64,000 bases of DNA from Larkinella terrae (GTDB lineage: Bacteria > Bacteroidota > Bacteroidia > Cytophagales > Spirosomataceae). The notes under the pieces were generated by a model that did no database searches, was not told where the DNA came from, and saw only the letters and a list, made by a program, of their open reading frames with translations. The stretch is from contig NZ_WJXZ01000013.1 in NCBI RefSeq assembly GCF_009668025.1, positions 310,001-374,000 of the forward strand. The letters run 5' to 3'. Both the position numbers and the translations under genes were made by a program. This document shows, piece by piece, positions 44,464-53,218 of the stretch (position 1 is its first letter; each line of letters begins with the position of its first letter).

Positions 44464-45150
44464 ATGGCTTTCGCACAAAAATGCCTCTCCACTCTGGGAG
44501 TATTTTTAATCACCTTTACTTTTTCCGGTTGTAGCGTAATCGAGGAAGTATTTCCCAAGAAAGAATCCCATTCAAATTTTATTGCTGGCTGGGGTGATAG
44601 CCTTACCGAGGGAATTGGCGGAACCCCCTACCTGGTTGAACTGGAGAAACTTACCGGTTATCAAACCTTTAACGGCGGAAAAGCCGGTGAAACCAGCACG
44701 CAGGTTGCCAAGCGAATGCTGGCCGACAAAGAGAAATATTCTTATAACACCATCATCTGGGTGGGTCGAAATAATTACCTGGAGCCGGAGAAAATTAAAG
44801 CCGATATCGCGTCGATGGTTGCGGCACTGGGCCATAAACGCTACCTGGTTTTAGGGATTATCAACGGTCATTTCGGCGGCACCAACGAGCAGGTCTTTGG
44901 CGCCGGGCACGAAGCCATCACCAAACTGAACGGTGAATTATACGAGATTTACCGCGATCATTACATCAATATTCATACGTATCTGCTTTCCCAATACGAT
45001 CCGTCTCTTTATACGGATATCGTCGACCATACGGATGATGTCATCCCGGGTTCGCTGCGGTCAGACGAATTGCACCTGAATACGAAAGGTTATCAGAAAG
45101 TGGCCGAGCGCATCAACCAGAGTTTCAAGGTTCTGACGAATCAGAAATAA
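44464..45150 (+). CDS. SGNH/GDSL-type hydrolase, lipoprotein
   Basis: A 228-residue esterase-like lipoprotein. From the ATG at 44464 a signal peptide with lipobox 'FSGC' (Cys23) precedes the SGNH fold: block I 'AGWGDSLTEG' with nucleophile Ser46, 'FNGGKAGETSTQV' (block II Gly), 'IIWVGRNNY' (block III Asn), and 'SDELHLNTKGYQKVA' (block V Asp/His). An in-frame ATG at 44374 would put 30 basic residues ahead of the signal. Natural substrate unknown, possibly acetylated envelope sugars. Confidence 0.85.
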   Translation: MAFAQKCLSTLGVFLITFTFSGCSVIEEVFPKKESHSNFIAGWGDSLTEGIGGTPYLVELEKLTGYQTFNGGKAGETSTQVAKRMLADKEKYSYNTIIWVGRNNYLEPEKIKADIASMVAALGHKRYLVLGIINGHFGGTNEQVFGAGHEAITKLNGELYEIYRDHYINIHTYLLSQYDPSLYTDIVDHTDDVIPGSLRSDELHLNTKGYQKVAERINQSFKVLTNQK

Positions 45151-45205
45151 GCGGTTTTTAAAACCGGTTGGTATCGCCAGTATCTGGTTTTTCCAACCGC
45201 TTTTT
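45149..45205 (+). terminator. Terminator of the SGNH gene
   Basis: AAGCGGTT at 45149-45156 pairs with AACCGCTT at 45195-45202, followed by TTTCGTTT; the long loop contains AAAACCGGTT. The stop codon overlaps the first base pair. Confidence 0.6.
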
Positions 45206-45250
45206 CGTTTTATCCCCTATAGATTGTTTTTAATTTCCCTTCTTTCGCGT

Positions 45251-45314
45251 TGCCCCCAACCCCTGAAGGGGGCTCAACCGAGTCGTTCAATCCCTCTTCA
45301 GGGGGTTGGGGGCA
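45251..45314. repeat. C/G-rich intergenic palindrome
   Basis: TGCCCCCAACCCC...TGAAG and CTTCA...GGGGGTTGGGGGCA form near-perfect arms (one base indel) between two convergent genes. The wording (GCCCCCAACCCC, TGAAGGGG) is typical of a short repeat that I recall as common between genes in Cytophagales genomes. Confidence 0.8.
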
Positions 45315-45352
45315 GACCAAAAATAGGGTCATTCTGAATGTTAGACAATCTC

Positions 45353-46486
45353 CTAGCTCAGCCGGTCTTTGAAGCTTTCGTAACCGTACGTTTTCACCAG
45401 TTGAAAGGTTTCATTTTCCTGCCAGATTCCGATGGAAGGCAGGTTTACACCGTTAAACGTGGTGGTTTTCACCATCGTATAATGAATCATGTCATCGAAA
45501 ATAACCCGGTCACCGATTTGTAAAGGCTCGTCGAAACTGTAGTCACCCATGAAGTCGCCCGCCAGGCAGGTCATGCCGCCCAGACGGAACGTCGGTTTTC
45601 CGGCCACCGGTTCGTGATACGAATTCAGAATGCGCGGTTTATACGGCATTTCGAGCGTATCGGGCATATGGGCGGCAAAGGAAGTGTCGAGTATAGCTAC
45701 CTTAATTCCCTGGCTATCAACAATATCCAGGACGTTCGAAAGGAGGACGCCCGTCTGCCAGCCAATGGCTGATCCTGGTTCCAGAATAACCTCCACATCA
45801 TATTTCTGACGGAACGTTTGTAGCAGGCCAATCAGGTGTTCGTGATTGTATCCTTCACGCGTCATCAGGTGTCCCCCACCCATATTCACCCATTTGGCCT
45901 GATGGAGCAAATCGGCGAACCGGTTTTCCAGCGCTTCCAGCGTGCGTTCGAGCGTGTACGAATCATTTTCGCAAAGCGTATGAAAATGAATGCCTTCAAT
46001 GCCTTCCGGCAACGAATCACCGATCAGGTCGCGCGTTATGCCCAGCCGCGAACCCGGTACGCAGGGGTTGTACATGTCCGTGGCCACTTCCGAATACTGG
46101 GGATTGACCCGAATCCCGCAGGAAACGCCCGAACCAATCGCCCGGTTTTTAAACCGCTCCCACTGGCTCAGCGAATTGAACGTCAGGTGGCTGCTGCGTT
46201 CCAGAACTTCGTCGAATTCATCGTCACGAATCGCCGGAATGTAGGTGTGCGCCTTGATGCCCATGTATTCGTTGACCAGTTTGATCTCGTTCAACGAACT
46301 GGCCGTAGCGCCCGACAGGTATTGCTTCACCAGCGGAAACGCGCTGTACATCGAGAAACCCTTGAGTGCCAGAATAATCTGAATACCGGCCCGTTGCTGA
46401 ACGGAATCGATAAGCGTTAAATTGGCGCGAAGTTTGGCCTCTTCCAAAACAAAACAGGGCGAGGGAATATTGGAATAATCGATCAT
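45353..46486 (-). CDS. nspC: Carboxynorspermidine decarboxylase
   Basis: A 377-residue PLP enzyme of the alanine-racemase fold that decarboxylates carboxynorspermidine or carboxyspermidine to norspermidine or spermidine. PLP lysine is Lys42 in 'LALKGFSMYS'. Other marks: 'SGATASSLNEIKL', 'GIHFHTLCEND', 'NMGGGHLMTREGYN', 'EPGSAIGWQTGVL', and 'LAGDFMGDY' for the cofactor and dimer active site. The dehydrogenase that makes its substrate is encoded at 49022-50230 on the same strand. Confidence 0.95.
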   Translation of the reverse strand: MIDYSNIPSPCFVLEEAKLRANLTLIDSVQQRAGIQIILALKGFSMYSAFPLVKQYLSGATASSLNEIKLVNEYMGIKAHTYIPAIRDDEFDEVLERSSHLTFNSLSQWERFKNRAIGSGVSCGIRVNPQYSEVATDMYNPCVPGSRLGITRDLIGDSLPEGIEGIHFHTLCENDSYTLERTLEALENRFADLLHQAKWVNMGGGHLMTREGYNHEHLIGLLQTFRQKYDVEVILEPGSAIGWQTGVLLSNVLDIVDSQGIKVAILDTSFAAHMPDTLEMPYKPRILNSYHEPVAGKPTFRLGGMTCLAGDFMGDYSFDEPLQIGDRVIFDDMIHYTMVKTTTFNGVNLPSIGIWQENETFQLVKTYGYESFKDRLS

Positions 46487-46557
46487 TTGCGAGTGGAAAC
46501 CGGTTGAGCGGCTTTATTGAAGCCACAAAAATAGGGAAAACGCCGGTTTTGTGCCGC

Positions 46558-46587
46558 AAAAAAATGCCCGACGCTGGGCATCGGGCA
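46558..46587 (-). terminator. Terminator of tonB
   Basis: On the minus strand TGCCCGA and TCGGGCA form a 7-bp stem with a 9-base loop that has internal pairing (TGCCC/GGGCA), followed by seven T. It starts 25 bases after the tonB stop. Confidence 0.85.
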
Positions 46588-46611
46588 GGTCTCAGGAGTG
46601 GTATAACTCCG

Positions 46612-47433
46612 TTATTCCAATGCAAAAACCACCGGCAGGTTAAACCGCACCCGAACCGGTTTTCCCGATTGCTTGCCCGGCTGCCAGTTCGGCATTTTTT
46701 TCACTACCCGAACGGCTTCTTCATCGCACCCAAAACCGATTCCTTTGAGCACATTGACATCGACAATGCTGCCGTCGGTATTCACCACAAATTGCAGATA
46801 CACCCGGCCGGAAATGGAAGCCCGGGCTGCCGAAGGTGGGTAGTGGAGGTTTTTTTGGATGAATTCGGCCATTCCCTTCAAACCACCGGGAAACTGGGGA
46901 TCCTGTTCAACTTTCAGGAATACCTCATCCGGTTTTCGTTCCACATCCAGTGCTTTTTCAACCGGCGCCGGGCCTGCGGTTTCCGTCGGGGCCTCAATCA
47001 CATCCAGTGCATTCGGGTCGCCTTCCTGCGTTTTGTCGCTCGAAACTTTATCCTCCAGATCCTCTACCGTCGGCACGGTAATGTCATCCGGCGCATCCGT
47101 AACCACTTCCGGCGGCAGGTTTCGGATCGTTGGCAACTGAACCGGAATCTCCACTTTGGGCGGAATGACGATCGGTGGCTCTTCCTGTGGTAACGTTTGG
47201 ATGTTTTCCAGCGTGACTTCGTTCATGAACTGATCCGGGGCTTCGTCCGGCTTGAAACGATTGTAGAGCGTCGGCGTTGCGAGAGCCGCTCCAAACAGGG
47301 CAATTCCTAACCAGAGTGCGCGACTGGCATTCCGGTTATAAATCTGGCGCAAATCGTACGCCCCGTACGATTTGTTGCGGTTTTCAAACACGATGTCGTC
47401 GAGTGTGGCGACGTTAAGCTGTTCGGTTGTCAT
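46612..47433 (-). CDS. tonB: Energy transducer TonB
   Basis: A 273-residue inner-membrane protein passing proton-motive energy to outer-membrane receptors such as SusC. The short N-terminus contains 'RNKSYGAYDLRQIYNRN', typical of Bacteroidota TonB, then one membrane helix ('ALWLGIALFGAALATPTLY', about 39-57), a Pro/Glu/Thr-rich spacer and a C-terminal TonB domain with 'YPPSAARASISGRVYLQFVVNTDGSI' and 'NWQPGKQSGKPVRVRFNLPV'. The ATG at 47433 is chosen; the longer frame is spurious. ExbB/ExbD are not nearby. Confidence 0.94.
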   Translation of the reverse strand: MTTEQLNVATLDDIVFENRNKSYGAYDLRQIYNRNASRALWLGIALFGAALATPTLYNRFKPDEAPDQFMNEVTLENIQTLPQEEPPIVIPPKVEIPVQLPTIRNLPPEVVTDAPDDITVPTVEDLEDKVSSDKTQEGDPNALDVIEAPTETAGPAPVEKALDVERKPDEVFLKVEQDPQFPGGLKGMAEFIQKNLHYPPSAARASISGRVYLQFVVNTDGSIVDVNVLKGIGFGCDEEAVRVVKKMPNWQPGKQSGKPVRVRFNLPVVFALE

Positions 47434-47556
47434 GGCTAAATCGAAGTTAATGACTGATACAAATATATATAGGAAAATTATATATACAAGTTTTAGATTA
47501 TCTAATTTGTTTTCTTTCCAGTATCTTTCCCCGGTCATACCGTTGATACCTGTGCC

Positions 47557-48960
47557 ATGATTTTCGAAGGTTCGCAAAACCGGGTCTGCTATTCCCCAGC
47601 CAGTTTCGTATTTCTCCGCATTTGCCTGCTCCTGACTATTTTTCTTGCTCATGCTTCTCCCGAGGCCGAAGCCCAGCCCAGAGGAGTTGCCAATTCAAAG
47701 CGGTTTCTGGATTCCCTGCAGCGCGATACGTTCCGCTATTTCTGGGACTTGGGCGATAATCCGAACGGTTTAATTCCCGACCGCCATCCAACGCCATCGT
47801 TTGCGAGTATTGCCGCTACCGGTTTTGGCCTGACGGCTTACGTGCTGGGCGTTGAACGGGGGTATGTCAGTCGACCGGAAGCCGCCGAACGCACCCTCCG
47901 AACCTTGCGGTTTTTCAATTATGCGCCCCAGTTGGCAGACGCAAAAAATGCTACGGGCTACCGCGGTTTTTTCTACCATTTTCTGGATATGAAAACCGGA
48001 TTGCGATTCAAACAGGTCGAATTGTCAACGATTGATACGGCTTTATTGCTGGCCGGAATGCTGAGCAGTCAAACGTATTTCAACAATAATTCCGGGGTAG
48101 AAAAAGAAATCCGGATGCTCGTCGACCGCATTTTCCGCCGGGTCGACTGGAAATGGATGCAGGAACGAAAACCGCTCATCGCAATGGGCTGGCAGCCGGA
48201 AAGCGGTTTTATTAAATCCGACTGGAAAGGCTACAATGAAGCCATGCTGCTCTATATTCTGTCGCTGGCTTCGCCAACGTACCCGGTCGAGCCCAATGCC
48301 TGGACCGCGTGGACGTCGACGTATGAATGGAAGGAATTCAAAGGGTATTCCCACGTAAACTTCGATCCGCTGTTCGGCCATCAGTATTCGCACATCTGGA
48401 TCGATTTCCGGAGCATCCGGGACGCGTACATGCGGGAGAAAGGAATCGATTATTTCGAAAACAGTCGCCGAGCAACGCTCGCCAACCGCGCCTATTGCGT
48501 TGAAAATCCGGGCGGCTTCCCGGGTTACGGGGCTGATCTTTGGGGCTTGACGGCCAGCGATGGTCCAAAAGATACGCTGATCAACGGGAGGCAATTCTTT
48601 TCATACCGGGCACGGGGAGCGGCAGCTACGCAAATTGTCGACGACGGAACTATTGCGCCCACCGCAGCCGGTGGTTCCATTCCGTTTACGCCCGAAGAAA
48701 GCCTTCGGGCCCTTCAGGTCATGAAATACCGGTTTGACAAAAAAATCTACGGTTCCTACGGTTTCAAAGACGCCTTCAACCTCTCCTATCCGGGCCATTG
48801 GTTCGACCCCGACTACCTGGGAATTGACAGCGGGCCGATTCTGCTGATGGCCGAAAATTATCGTACCAACCTGATCTGGAACCTGATGATGCGCAACCCC
48901 ACCATCCGCCGGGGCCTCCTGCGCGCCGGTTTCCGGGGAGGATGGTTAAAAGGAGGATGA
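47557..48960 (+). CDS. Glycoamylase-domain protein (GH144-like beta-1,2-glucanase family)
   Basis: A 467-residue exported enzyme. After a hydrophobic signal ending 'ASPEAEAQ' the glycoamylase (PF10091-type) domain starts: 'FLDSLQRDTFRYFWDLGDNPNGLIPDR', 'ASIAATGFGLTAYVLG', 'GFFYHFLDMKTG', 'WKGYNEAMLLYILSLASP', 'FGHQYSHIWIDFR', 'GADLWGLTASDGP'. The GH144 endo-beta-1,2-glucanases of Bacteroidota share this domain, but activity cannot be confirmed from sequence alone. Divergent from tonB. Confidence 0.88.
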   Translation: MIFEGSQNRVCYSPASFVFLRICLLLTIFLAHASPEAEAQPRGVANSKRFLDSLQRDTFRYFWDLGDNPNGLIPDRHPTPSFASIAATGFGLTAYVLGVERGYVSRPEAAERTLRTLRFFNYAPQLADAKNATGYRGFFYHFLDMKTGLRFKQVELSTIDTALLLAGMLSSQTYFNNNSGVEKEIRMLVDRIFRRVDWKWMQERKPLIAMGWQPESGFIKSDWKGYNEAMLLYILSLASPTYPVEPNAWTAWTSTYEWKEFKGYSHVNFDPLFGHQYSHIWIDFRSIRDAYMREKGIDYFENSRRATLANRAYCVENPGGFPGYGADLWGLTASDGPKDTLINGRQFFSYRARGAAATQIVDDGTIAPTAAGGSIPFTPEESLRALQVMKYRFDKKIYGSYGFKDAFNLSYPGHWFDPDYLGIDSGPILLMAENYRTNLIWNLMMRNPTIRRGLLRAGFRGGWLKGG

Positions 48961-49013
48961 ATGATGAACGATGAATGGTTGCTTTGAAACCCATTCATCG
49001 TTCATCATTCATC
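48956..49013. repeat. Intergenic palindrome with perfect 23-bp arms
   Basis: Arms 48956-48978 and 48991-49013 are exact reverse complements round a 12-base loop. The arm repeats GATGAAT/GATGAAC words. It starts within the stop codon of the glucanase gene and ends eight bases before the stop of the convergent dehydrogenase gene. Confidence 0.93.
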
Positions 49014-49021
49014 ATTAAAAA

Positions 49022-50230
49022 CTATTCTTCCACGCTCAATGTCTGATTAACCTGATCCTGAACGGGTAAGCCTTGCTGGTTCATTTGCTCGATGAACGGG
49101 TCTGGGTCGAGTTCCTCGCAATTCCAGACACCCGGTTTCATCCAGATTCCTTTCAGCATCAGCATGGCACCGATCATGGCAGGTACGCCAGTCGTATAGC
49201 TAACTGCCTGACCACGAACCTCTTTGTAGGTTTCGGCATGGTCGCAGTTGTTCCAGATAAAATACGTTTTTTCCTGACCGTCTTTAACGCCCCGAATCTG
49301 ACAGCCAATGGAAGTTTGGCCGGTATAATTTTCGCCAAGGGTATCGGGGGCGGGTAAAACCGCTTTCAGAAATTCCAGCGGAACAACATCCATGCCCTGA
49401 AACTGAATGGGTTTGATGCTGGTCATGCCAACGTTTTCCAGGACCTGCAGGTGGGTGATGTAAGCTTGTCCAAAGGTCATCCAGAACCGCGCGCGTTTCA
49501 GCGTCGGGAAGTTTTTCACCAGCGATTCCAGCTCTTCGTGGTACAGCACGTACGACTCTTTCGGGCCGATAGCGGGGTACGAAATGGGCTTGTGAATCGA
49601 CATGGCCGGAATTTCGACCCATTCGCCGTTTTCCCAGTAACGGCCCGGCTGGGTAATTTCCCGAATATTGATTTCCGGATTGAAATTGGTGGCAAATGCC
49701 TTCCCGTGATTCCCCGCGTTGCAGTCGATGATGTCTAGGTAATGCATTTCGTCGAACTGGTGCTTGGCCGCATAGGCAGTAAAGACCTGCGTGGCGCCCG
49801 GATCAAAACCGCACCCGAGCAGGGCCATGATTCCGGCTTCTTTAAACCGTTCCTGATAGGCCCACTGCCAGCTGTATTCAAATTTGGCGACGTCTTTCGG
49901 CTCATAATTGGCCGTGTCCAGGTAATGAACCCGCGTTTCCAGACAGGCATCCATGATAGGCAAATCCTGGTACGGCAGGGCGACATTGATCACCAGTACG
50001 GGTTGGAACTGCTTGATGAGCATGACCATTTCGGCCACAATGTCGGCATCCACCCTAGCGGTTTTGATTGCCACACCGTGCATTTCCTTGATCTCAGCCG
50101 CGATTTTATCGCATTTGGAAACCGTCCGGCTGGCCAGCATAATTTCTGTGAAAACATCGGCATTCATCGCACACTTGTGAGCGACTACGCTACCGACTCC
50201 TCCGGCACCTATAATCAGCACTTTAGCCAT
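49022..50230 (-). CDS. Carboxynorspermidine dehydrogenase (saccharopine dehydrogenase family)
   Basis: A 402-residue NADPH enzyme that condenses aspartate semialdehyde with a diamine (putrescine or 1,3-diaminopropane) to give carboxy(nor)spermidine. The Rossmann motif 'LIIGAGGVGSVVAHK' is at the N-terminus, followed by 'DTANYEPKDVAKFEYSWQW', 'GCGFDPGATQVF' and 'VSYTTGVPAMIGAMLM'. This pattern separates it from lysine-forming saccharopine dehydrogenases. Presence of nspC nearby supports the assignment. Often labelled lys1-like. Confidence 0.92.
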   Translation of the reverse strand: MAKVLIIGAGGVGSVVAHKCAMNADVFTEIMLASRTVSKCDKIAAEIKEMHGVAIKTARVDADIVAEMVMLIKQFQPVLVINVALPYQDLPIMDACLETRVHYLDTANYEPKDVAKFEYSWQWAYQERFKEAGIMALLGCGFDPGATQVFTAYAAKHQFDEMHYLDIIDCNAGNHGKAFATNFNPEINIREITQPGRYWENGEWVEIPAMSIHKPISYPAIGPKESYVLYHEELESLVKNFPTLKRARFWMTFGQAYITHLQVLENVGMTSIKPIQFQGMDVVPLEFLKAVLPAPDTLGENYTGQTSIGCQIRGVKDGQEKTYFIWNNCDHAETYKEVRGQAVSYTTGVPAMIGAMLMLKGIWMKPGVWNCEELDPDPFIEQMNQQGLPVQDQVNQTLSVEE

Positions 50231-50427
50231 TATTCGTCGTAGATCAGTTTATAGTTTAAAAAATGCTGTCACCATACAGTTGCCAACCTTCCCCGTTTGG
50301 AATGATAGTGATAAGAATGACAAAAACAGATACAAATTCGCGCAAAGATAGACAGACCAACCGCGTCGCCGACAGAAAATTCAGAAAAAGATTCAGCCGG
50401 TTCATTTAAAAAGATTCCGGTTTTTCA

Positions 50428-50459
50428 TTTGGACCAGAATGCCCGGTATAGTATATTTG
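50428..50459 (+). promoter_or_regulatory. Promoter of the WapI-like gene
   Basis: TTTG at 50428-50431, a 20-base spacer and a perfect TATATTTG at 50452-50459 match the Bacteroidota promoter consensus. The start at 50508 leaves a leader of roughly 40 bases; because the -7 element lies inside possible earlier starts of the frame, the ATG at 50508 is supported. Confidence 0.65.
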
Positions 50460-50507
50460 GTTTATAGGCAAATGTCTATTTGTTACAACAAAGCCCTCCC
50501 CAACGCT

Positions 50508-50939
50508 ATGAAACTTAAAAGCTCTACCGGTTCTTTTGAACTACTGATAAAAGGATACGGTGTAAAAGGCACCAACTGGCGGGAACGCAACAGCTTGCTG
50601 TGTGAAGTCTCGACGGAATGGCAGAAAGAATTCTACAAACAATCGGCGCCCCTCCAGACCTGGGAAATCAAGCGGCTGATCAACGGCCTGAAACTGCTCT
50701 GGAACCGCGCCATCAACCACGTTACGGTGACGTTTTCCGAACCCGGCCTGAACGTTGAAGCGTCGTCCCTGCCCAACGAGCATTACCATCTGCAAATTCA
50801 ACTGGATCGTACCTTAACGCCCTCCTGGCATCCTTACCCGGATTTTCCGTTGCTGCTGGACGTTACCCTGACGCGGTTTCAGCTTCGCGAAGCCATCAAA
50901 GATTTAGTGGGTCAACTGGCTCTTTTTCCGGAGCGTTAA
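50508..50939 (+). CDS. WapI-like small protein
   Basis: A 143-residue cytoplasmic protein, mostly beta strands: 'GSFELLIKGYGV...WRERNSLLCEVSTEW', 'LQTWEIKRLINGLKLLW', 'VTVTFSEPGLNVEA', 'LLLDVTLTRFQLREAIKDLVGQL'. The order resembles the WapI family, in which some members act as immunity proteins against WapA-type contact toxins. No toxin gene is in the window, so here it would be an orphan immunity gene or have another role. The family link is from memory. Confidence 0.65.
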   Translation: MKLKSSTGSFELLIKGYGVKGTNWRERNSLLCEVSTEWQKEFYKQSAPLQTWEIKRLINGLKLLWNRAINHVTVTFSEPGLNVEASSLPNEHYHLQIQLDRTLTPSWHPYPDFPLLLDVTLTRFQLREAIKDLVGQLALFPER

Positions 50940-51026
50940 CTTCCACTATAGATACCGTTTTCTACCATTTTATGATTTTTTGTCTGACAATTTCGGAAAG
51001 GGACAGTCCTTTTGGGTTAAATACCC

Positions 51027-51034
51027 TACCTTTG
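51027..51034 (+). promoter_or_regulatory. -7 element upstream of the TetR gene
   Basis: TACCTTTG followed by CA is a perfect TAnnTTTG, the form most common in Bacteroidota promoters, 82 bases before the TetR start. No TTTG at the proper distance upstream was found. Confidence 0.5.
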
Positions 51035-51115
51035 CATCAATTAGCTTTTACTTTTTAGATTTTACAGGCAAATCAGAAACCGGCGCACACCCGGTTTCGG
51101 TTTGAGAATAATTGA

Positions 51116-51715
51116 ATGATAGAAGTTCGGAAGAGGAGTCGTACGCAAACAAAGGCACGCATCCTTCAGGCAGTCGGTGACGTGATTTCTGAACGTGGCG
51201 TCAACCGGGTTGGAATCAATGCAGTAGCCGAGAAAGCCGGCGTCAACAAAGTTCTCATTTATCGGTATTTTGGCGGTTGGGAAGGACTACTGGAGCAATT
51301 CCTGAAGGAAGGTCATTTCCTGAGCGAATACAACCAGGAATTCCTGAAAAACAATTCGGAGCCTGACCAGATCAGCAAAAGCCAGACCCGGGTCAACTAC
51401 CTGATCGGATTGCTTCGTGAGCTCAAAGTTCGGACATCGGCCCAGGAAATGCTTAAGTGGGAAATCAGCAATCCCGGTTCCTACCTGAGTCAGCAATTGG
51501 TCGGCAAACGGAATGAATCGTTTCGAAAAATCCTTGAAACCTTCTTTTCTGACGAGAAAGAGGATCAGCATGCCCTGACGGCCATACTGGTTTCCGGCAT
51601 CTCGATGTTGCTTTTAATGGCGCCCGGGCAGCAAAAATTCATGGATATTGATCTGCAATCGGACGAAGGCTGGCAACGAATTGAGCATGCCATCCACCGG
51701 TTTTATAATCCGTAA
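51116..51715 (+). CDS. TetR/AcrR family transcriptional regulator
   Basis: A 199-residue repressor type. The N-terminal helix-turn-helix is 'TKARILQAVGDVISERGVNRVGINAVAEKAGVNKVLIYRYFGGWEGLL' in pattern (residues about 12-60), of which 'AVAEKAGVNKVLIYRYF' is the recognition part. The C-terminal ligand domain has no diagnostic motif. No efflux pump or obvious target is adjacent; the nearest gene on the same strand upstream is the WapI-like one. Confidence 0.93.
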   Translation: MIEVRKRSRTQTKARILQAVGDVISERGVNRVGINAVAEKAGVNKVLIYRYFGGWEGLLEQFLKEGHFLSEYNQEFLKNNSEPDQISKSQTRVNYLIGLLRELKVRTSAQEMLKWEISNPGSYLSQQLVGKRNESFRKILETFFSDEKEDQHALTAILVSGISMLLLMAPGQQKFMDIDLQSDEGWQRIEHAIHRFYNP

Positions 51716-51734
51716 CATCCTGTTCGGATCGGGT

Positions 51735-51770
51735 AAGCCAACCGATGTAAGCCTATACATCGGTTGGTTT
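51735..51770 (+). terminator. Terminator-like hairpin after the TetR gene
   Basis: AAGCCAACCGATGTA and TACATCGGTTGGTTT pair over 15 bases with one G-U, round a 6-base loop, 19 bases after the stop. It lies between the TetR gene and the convergent peptidase gene. Confidence 0.7.
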
Positions 51771-51835
51771 GCTTGCTTCTGCATTATCGTTCAAAAAGCC
51801 GCTGAGGGGAGCACTAGCCCGACGCTCCGGCACCT

Positions 51836-53134
51836 TTATTTCCGGTTCATCAGGTCCTCGATTTCTTCCACTTCCACCGGAATGGAATCCATCAGGTCGA
51901 TGTTGCCGGTTTCGGTAATCAGGATGTTATTTTCCAGCCGAATGCCCAATCCTTCTTCGCGTATATAGATGCCCGGTTCGCAGGTAAAAACCATTCCGGC
52001 TTCGAATTTCCGGTATTTATTGCCGACATCGTGAACATCCAGACCCAAGAAGTGGGAAGTTCCGTGCATGAAATATTTCCGGTACAACGGCGCATCCGGG
52101 TCCTGTTTTTCCACATCATGGCGGTCCAGCAAACCAAGCCCGATCAATTGCGACTCCATGATGCTCCCCACTTCCTTGTGGTAATCATCCCAGACATTGC
52201 CCGGCACCAGCAACTTTTTAGCTTCTTTCATGACGTGCAAAACGGCTTGATACACGGCTTTCTGGCGTTCGGTAAACCGCCCGTTTACCGGCAAACTGCG
52301 CGTCAGATCGGCGTTGTAGTTTCCGTATTCGGCCGCTACATCGAGCAAAATCACGTCCCCGTCGCGGCATTGGCGGTTATTCTCAATGTAATGTAGCACG
52401 CAGGCATTGGCTCCCGAAGCAATAATGGGCTGGTAGGCGAACCCCCGCGACCGCTGCCGAACGAACTCATGCAACAGCTCCGCTTCGATCTCGTACTCCC
52501 AGACGCCCGGTTTGATAAATTTCAATAACCGCCGAAAACCGTCTTCCGTAATCCGAACGGCTTCGCTCAGTAAAGTAACTTCTTCAGGTTGTTTGATGGC
52601 CCGGAGGTAATGCATCAACGGCGCAAGTCGTTCGTACTGATGGAGCGGATATTTCTCCCGGAACTGCCGGACGCCCCGGCTCTCCCGCGTTTCCACTTCC
52701 GACGAATTCCGCGTGTGTTCGTTGGTATTCAGATAGATACGTTCGGCTTCAAACACCATCTGAATAAAGATTTTCTCAAACTCATGCGTCCAGAAAACCG
52801 ACTTCCGGGAAATGCCCGAGGTTTGTTCGGCTTCTTCTTTCGTTAATTTATGGCCTTCCCAGATTTCAATCAGCTCACTGGTTTCGCGCAGAAACAGCAC
52901 TTCCCGAAACTTTTCGTCGGGATGATCGGGAAACAAAACCAGGATGGTTTCTTCCTGATCGACTCCGGAAAGGTAAAAAAGGTCGTTGTTCTGGCGAAAG
53001 CTCATGGTACCATCGGCGTTGGTCGGCATGATATCATTGGCGTTCAACACCACGACGGATTTGGGTTTCAATAATTCGGTCAGACGACGGCGGTTTCGGG
53101 AGAATAACTCGTTGCTGATGGCTGTGTACTTCAT
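51836..53134 (-). CDS. pepP: Aminopeptidase P (M24 family)
   Basis: A 432-residue dimetal peptidase removing an N-terminal residue that precedes proline. The N-terminal creatinase-like domain ('ELFSRNRRRLTELLKPKSVVVL...FYLSGVDQEETILVLFPD') is followed by the pita-bread fold with metal ligands in 'VILLDVAAEYGNYNADLTRSLP' (Asp, Asp), 'HGTSHFLGLDVHD' (His), 'VFTCEPGIYI' (Glu) and 'RLENNILIT' (Glu). Divergent from the subtilase gene with 84 bases between. Confidence 0.94.
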   Translation of the reverse strand: MKYTAISNELFSRNRRRLTELLKPKSVVVLNANDIMPTNADGTMSFRQNNDLFYLSGVDQEETILVLFPDHPDEKFREVLFLRETSELIEIWEGHKLTKEEAEQTSGISRKSVFWTHEFEKIFIQMVFEAERIYLNTNEHTRNSSEVETRESRGVRQFREKYPLHQYERLAPLMHYLRAIKQPEEVTLLSEAVRITEDGFRRLLKFIKPGVWEYEIEAELLHEFVRQRSRGFAYQPIIASGANACVLHYIENNRQCRDGDVILLDVAAEYGNYNADLTRSLPVNGRFTERQKAVYQAVLHVMKEAKKLLVPGNVWDDYHKEVGSIMESQLIGLGLLDRHDVEKQDPDAPLYRKYFMHGTSHFLGLDVHDVGNKYRKFEAGMVFTCEPGIYIREEGLGIRLENNILITETGNIDLMDSIPVEVEEIEDLMNRK

Positions 53135-53218
53135 GCGGGGTAAGGTTTCAAATGACTGTATTCGGTAATGTCAATATCCTTTTGTACATTAATGCCTAAA
53201 ATTGATGCTTTCGTTTCA

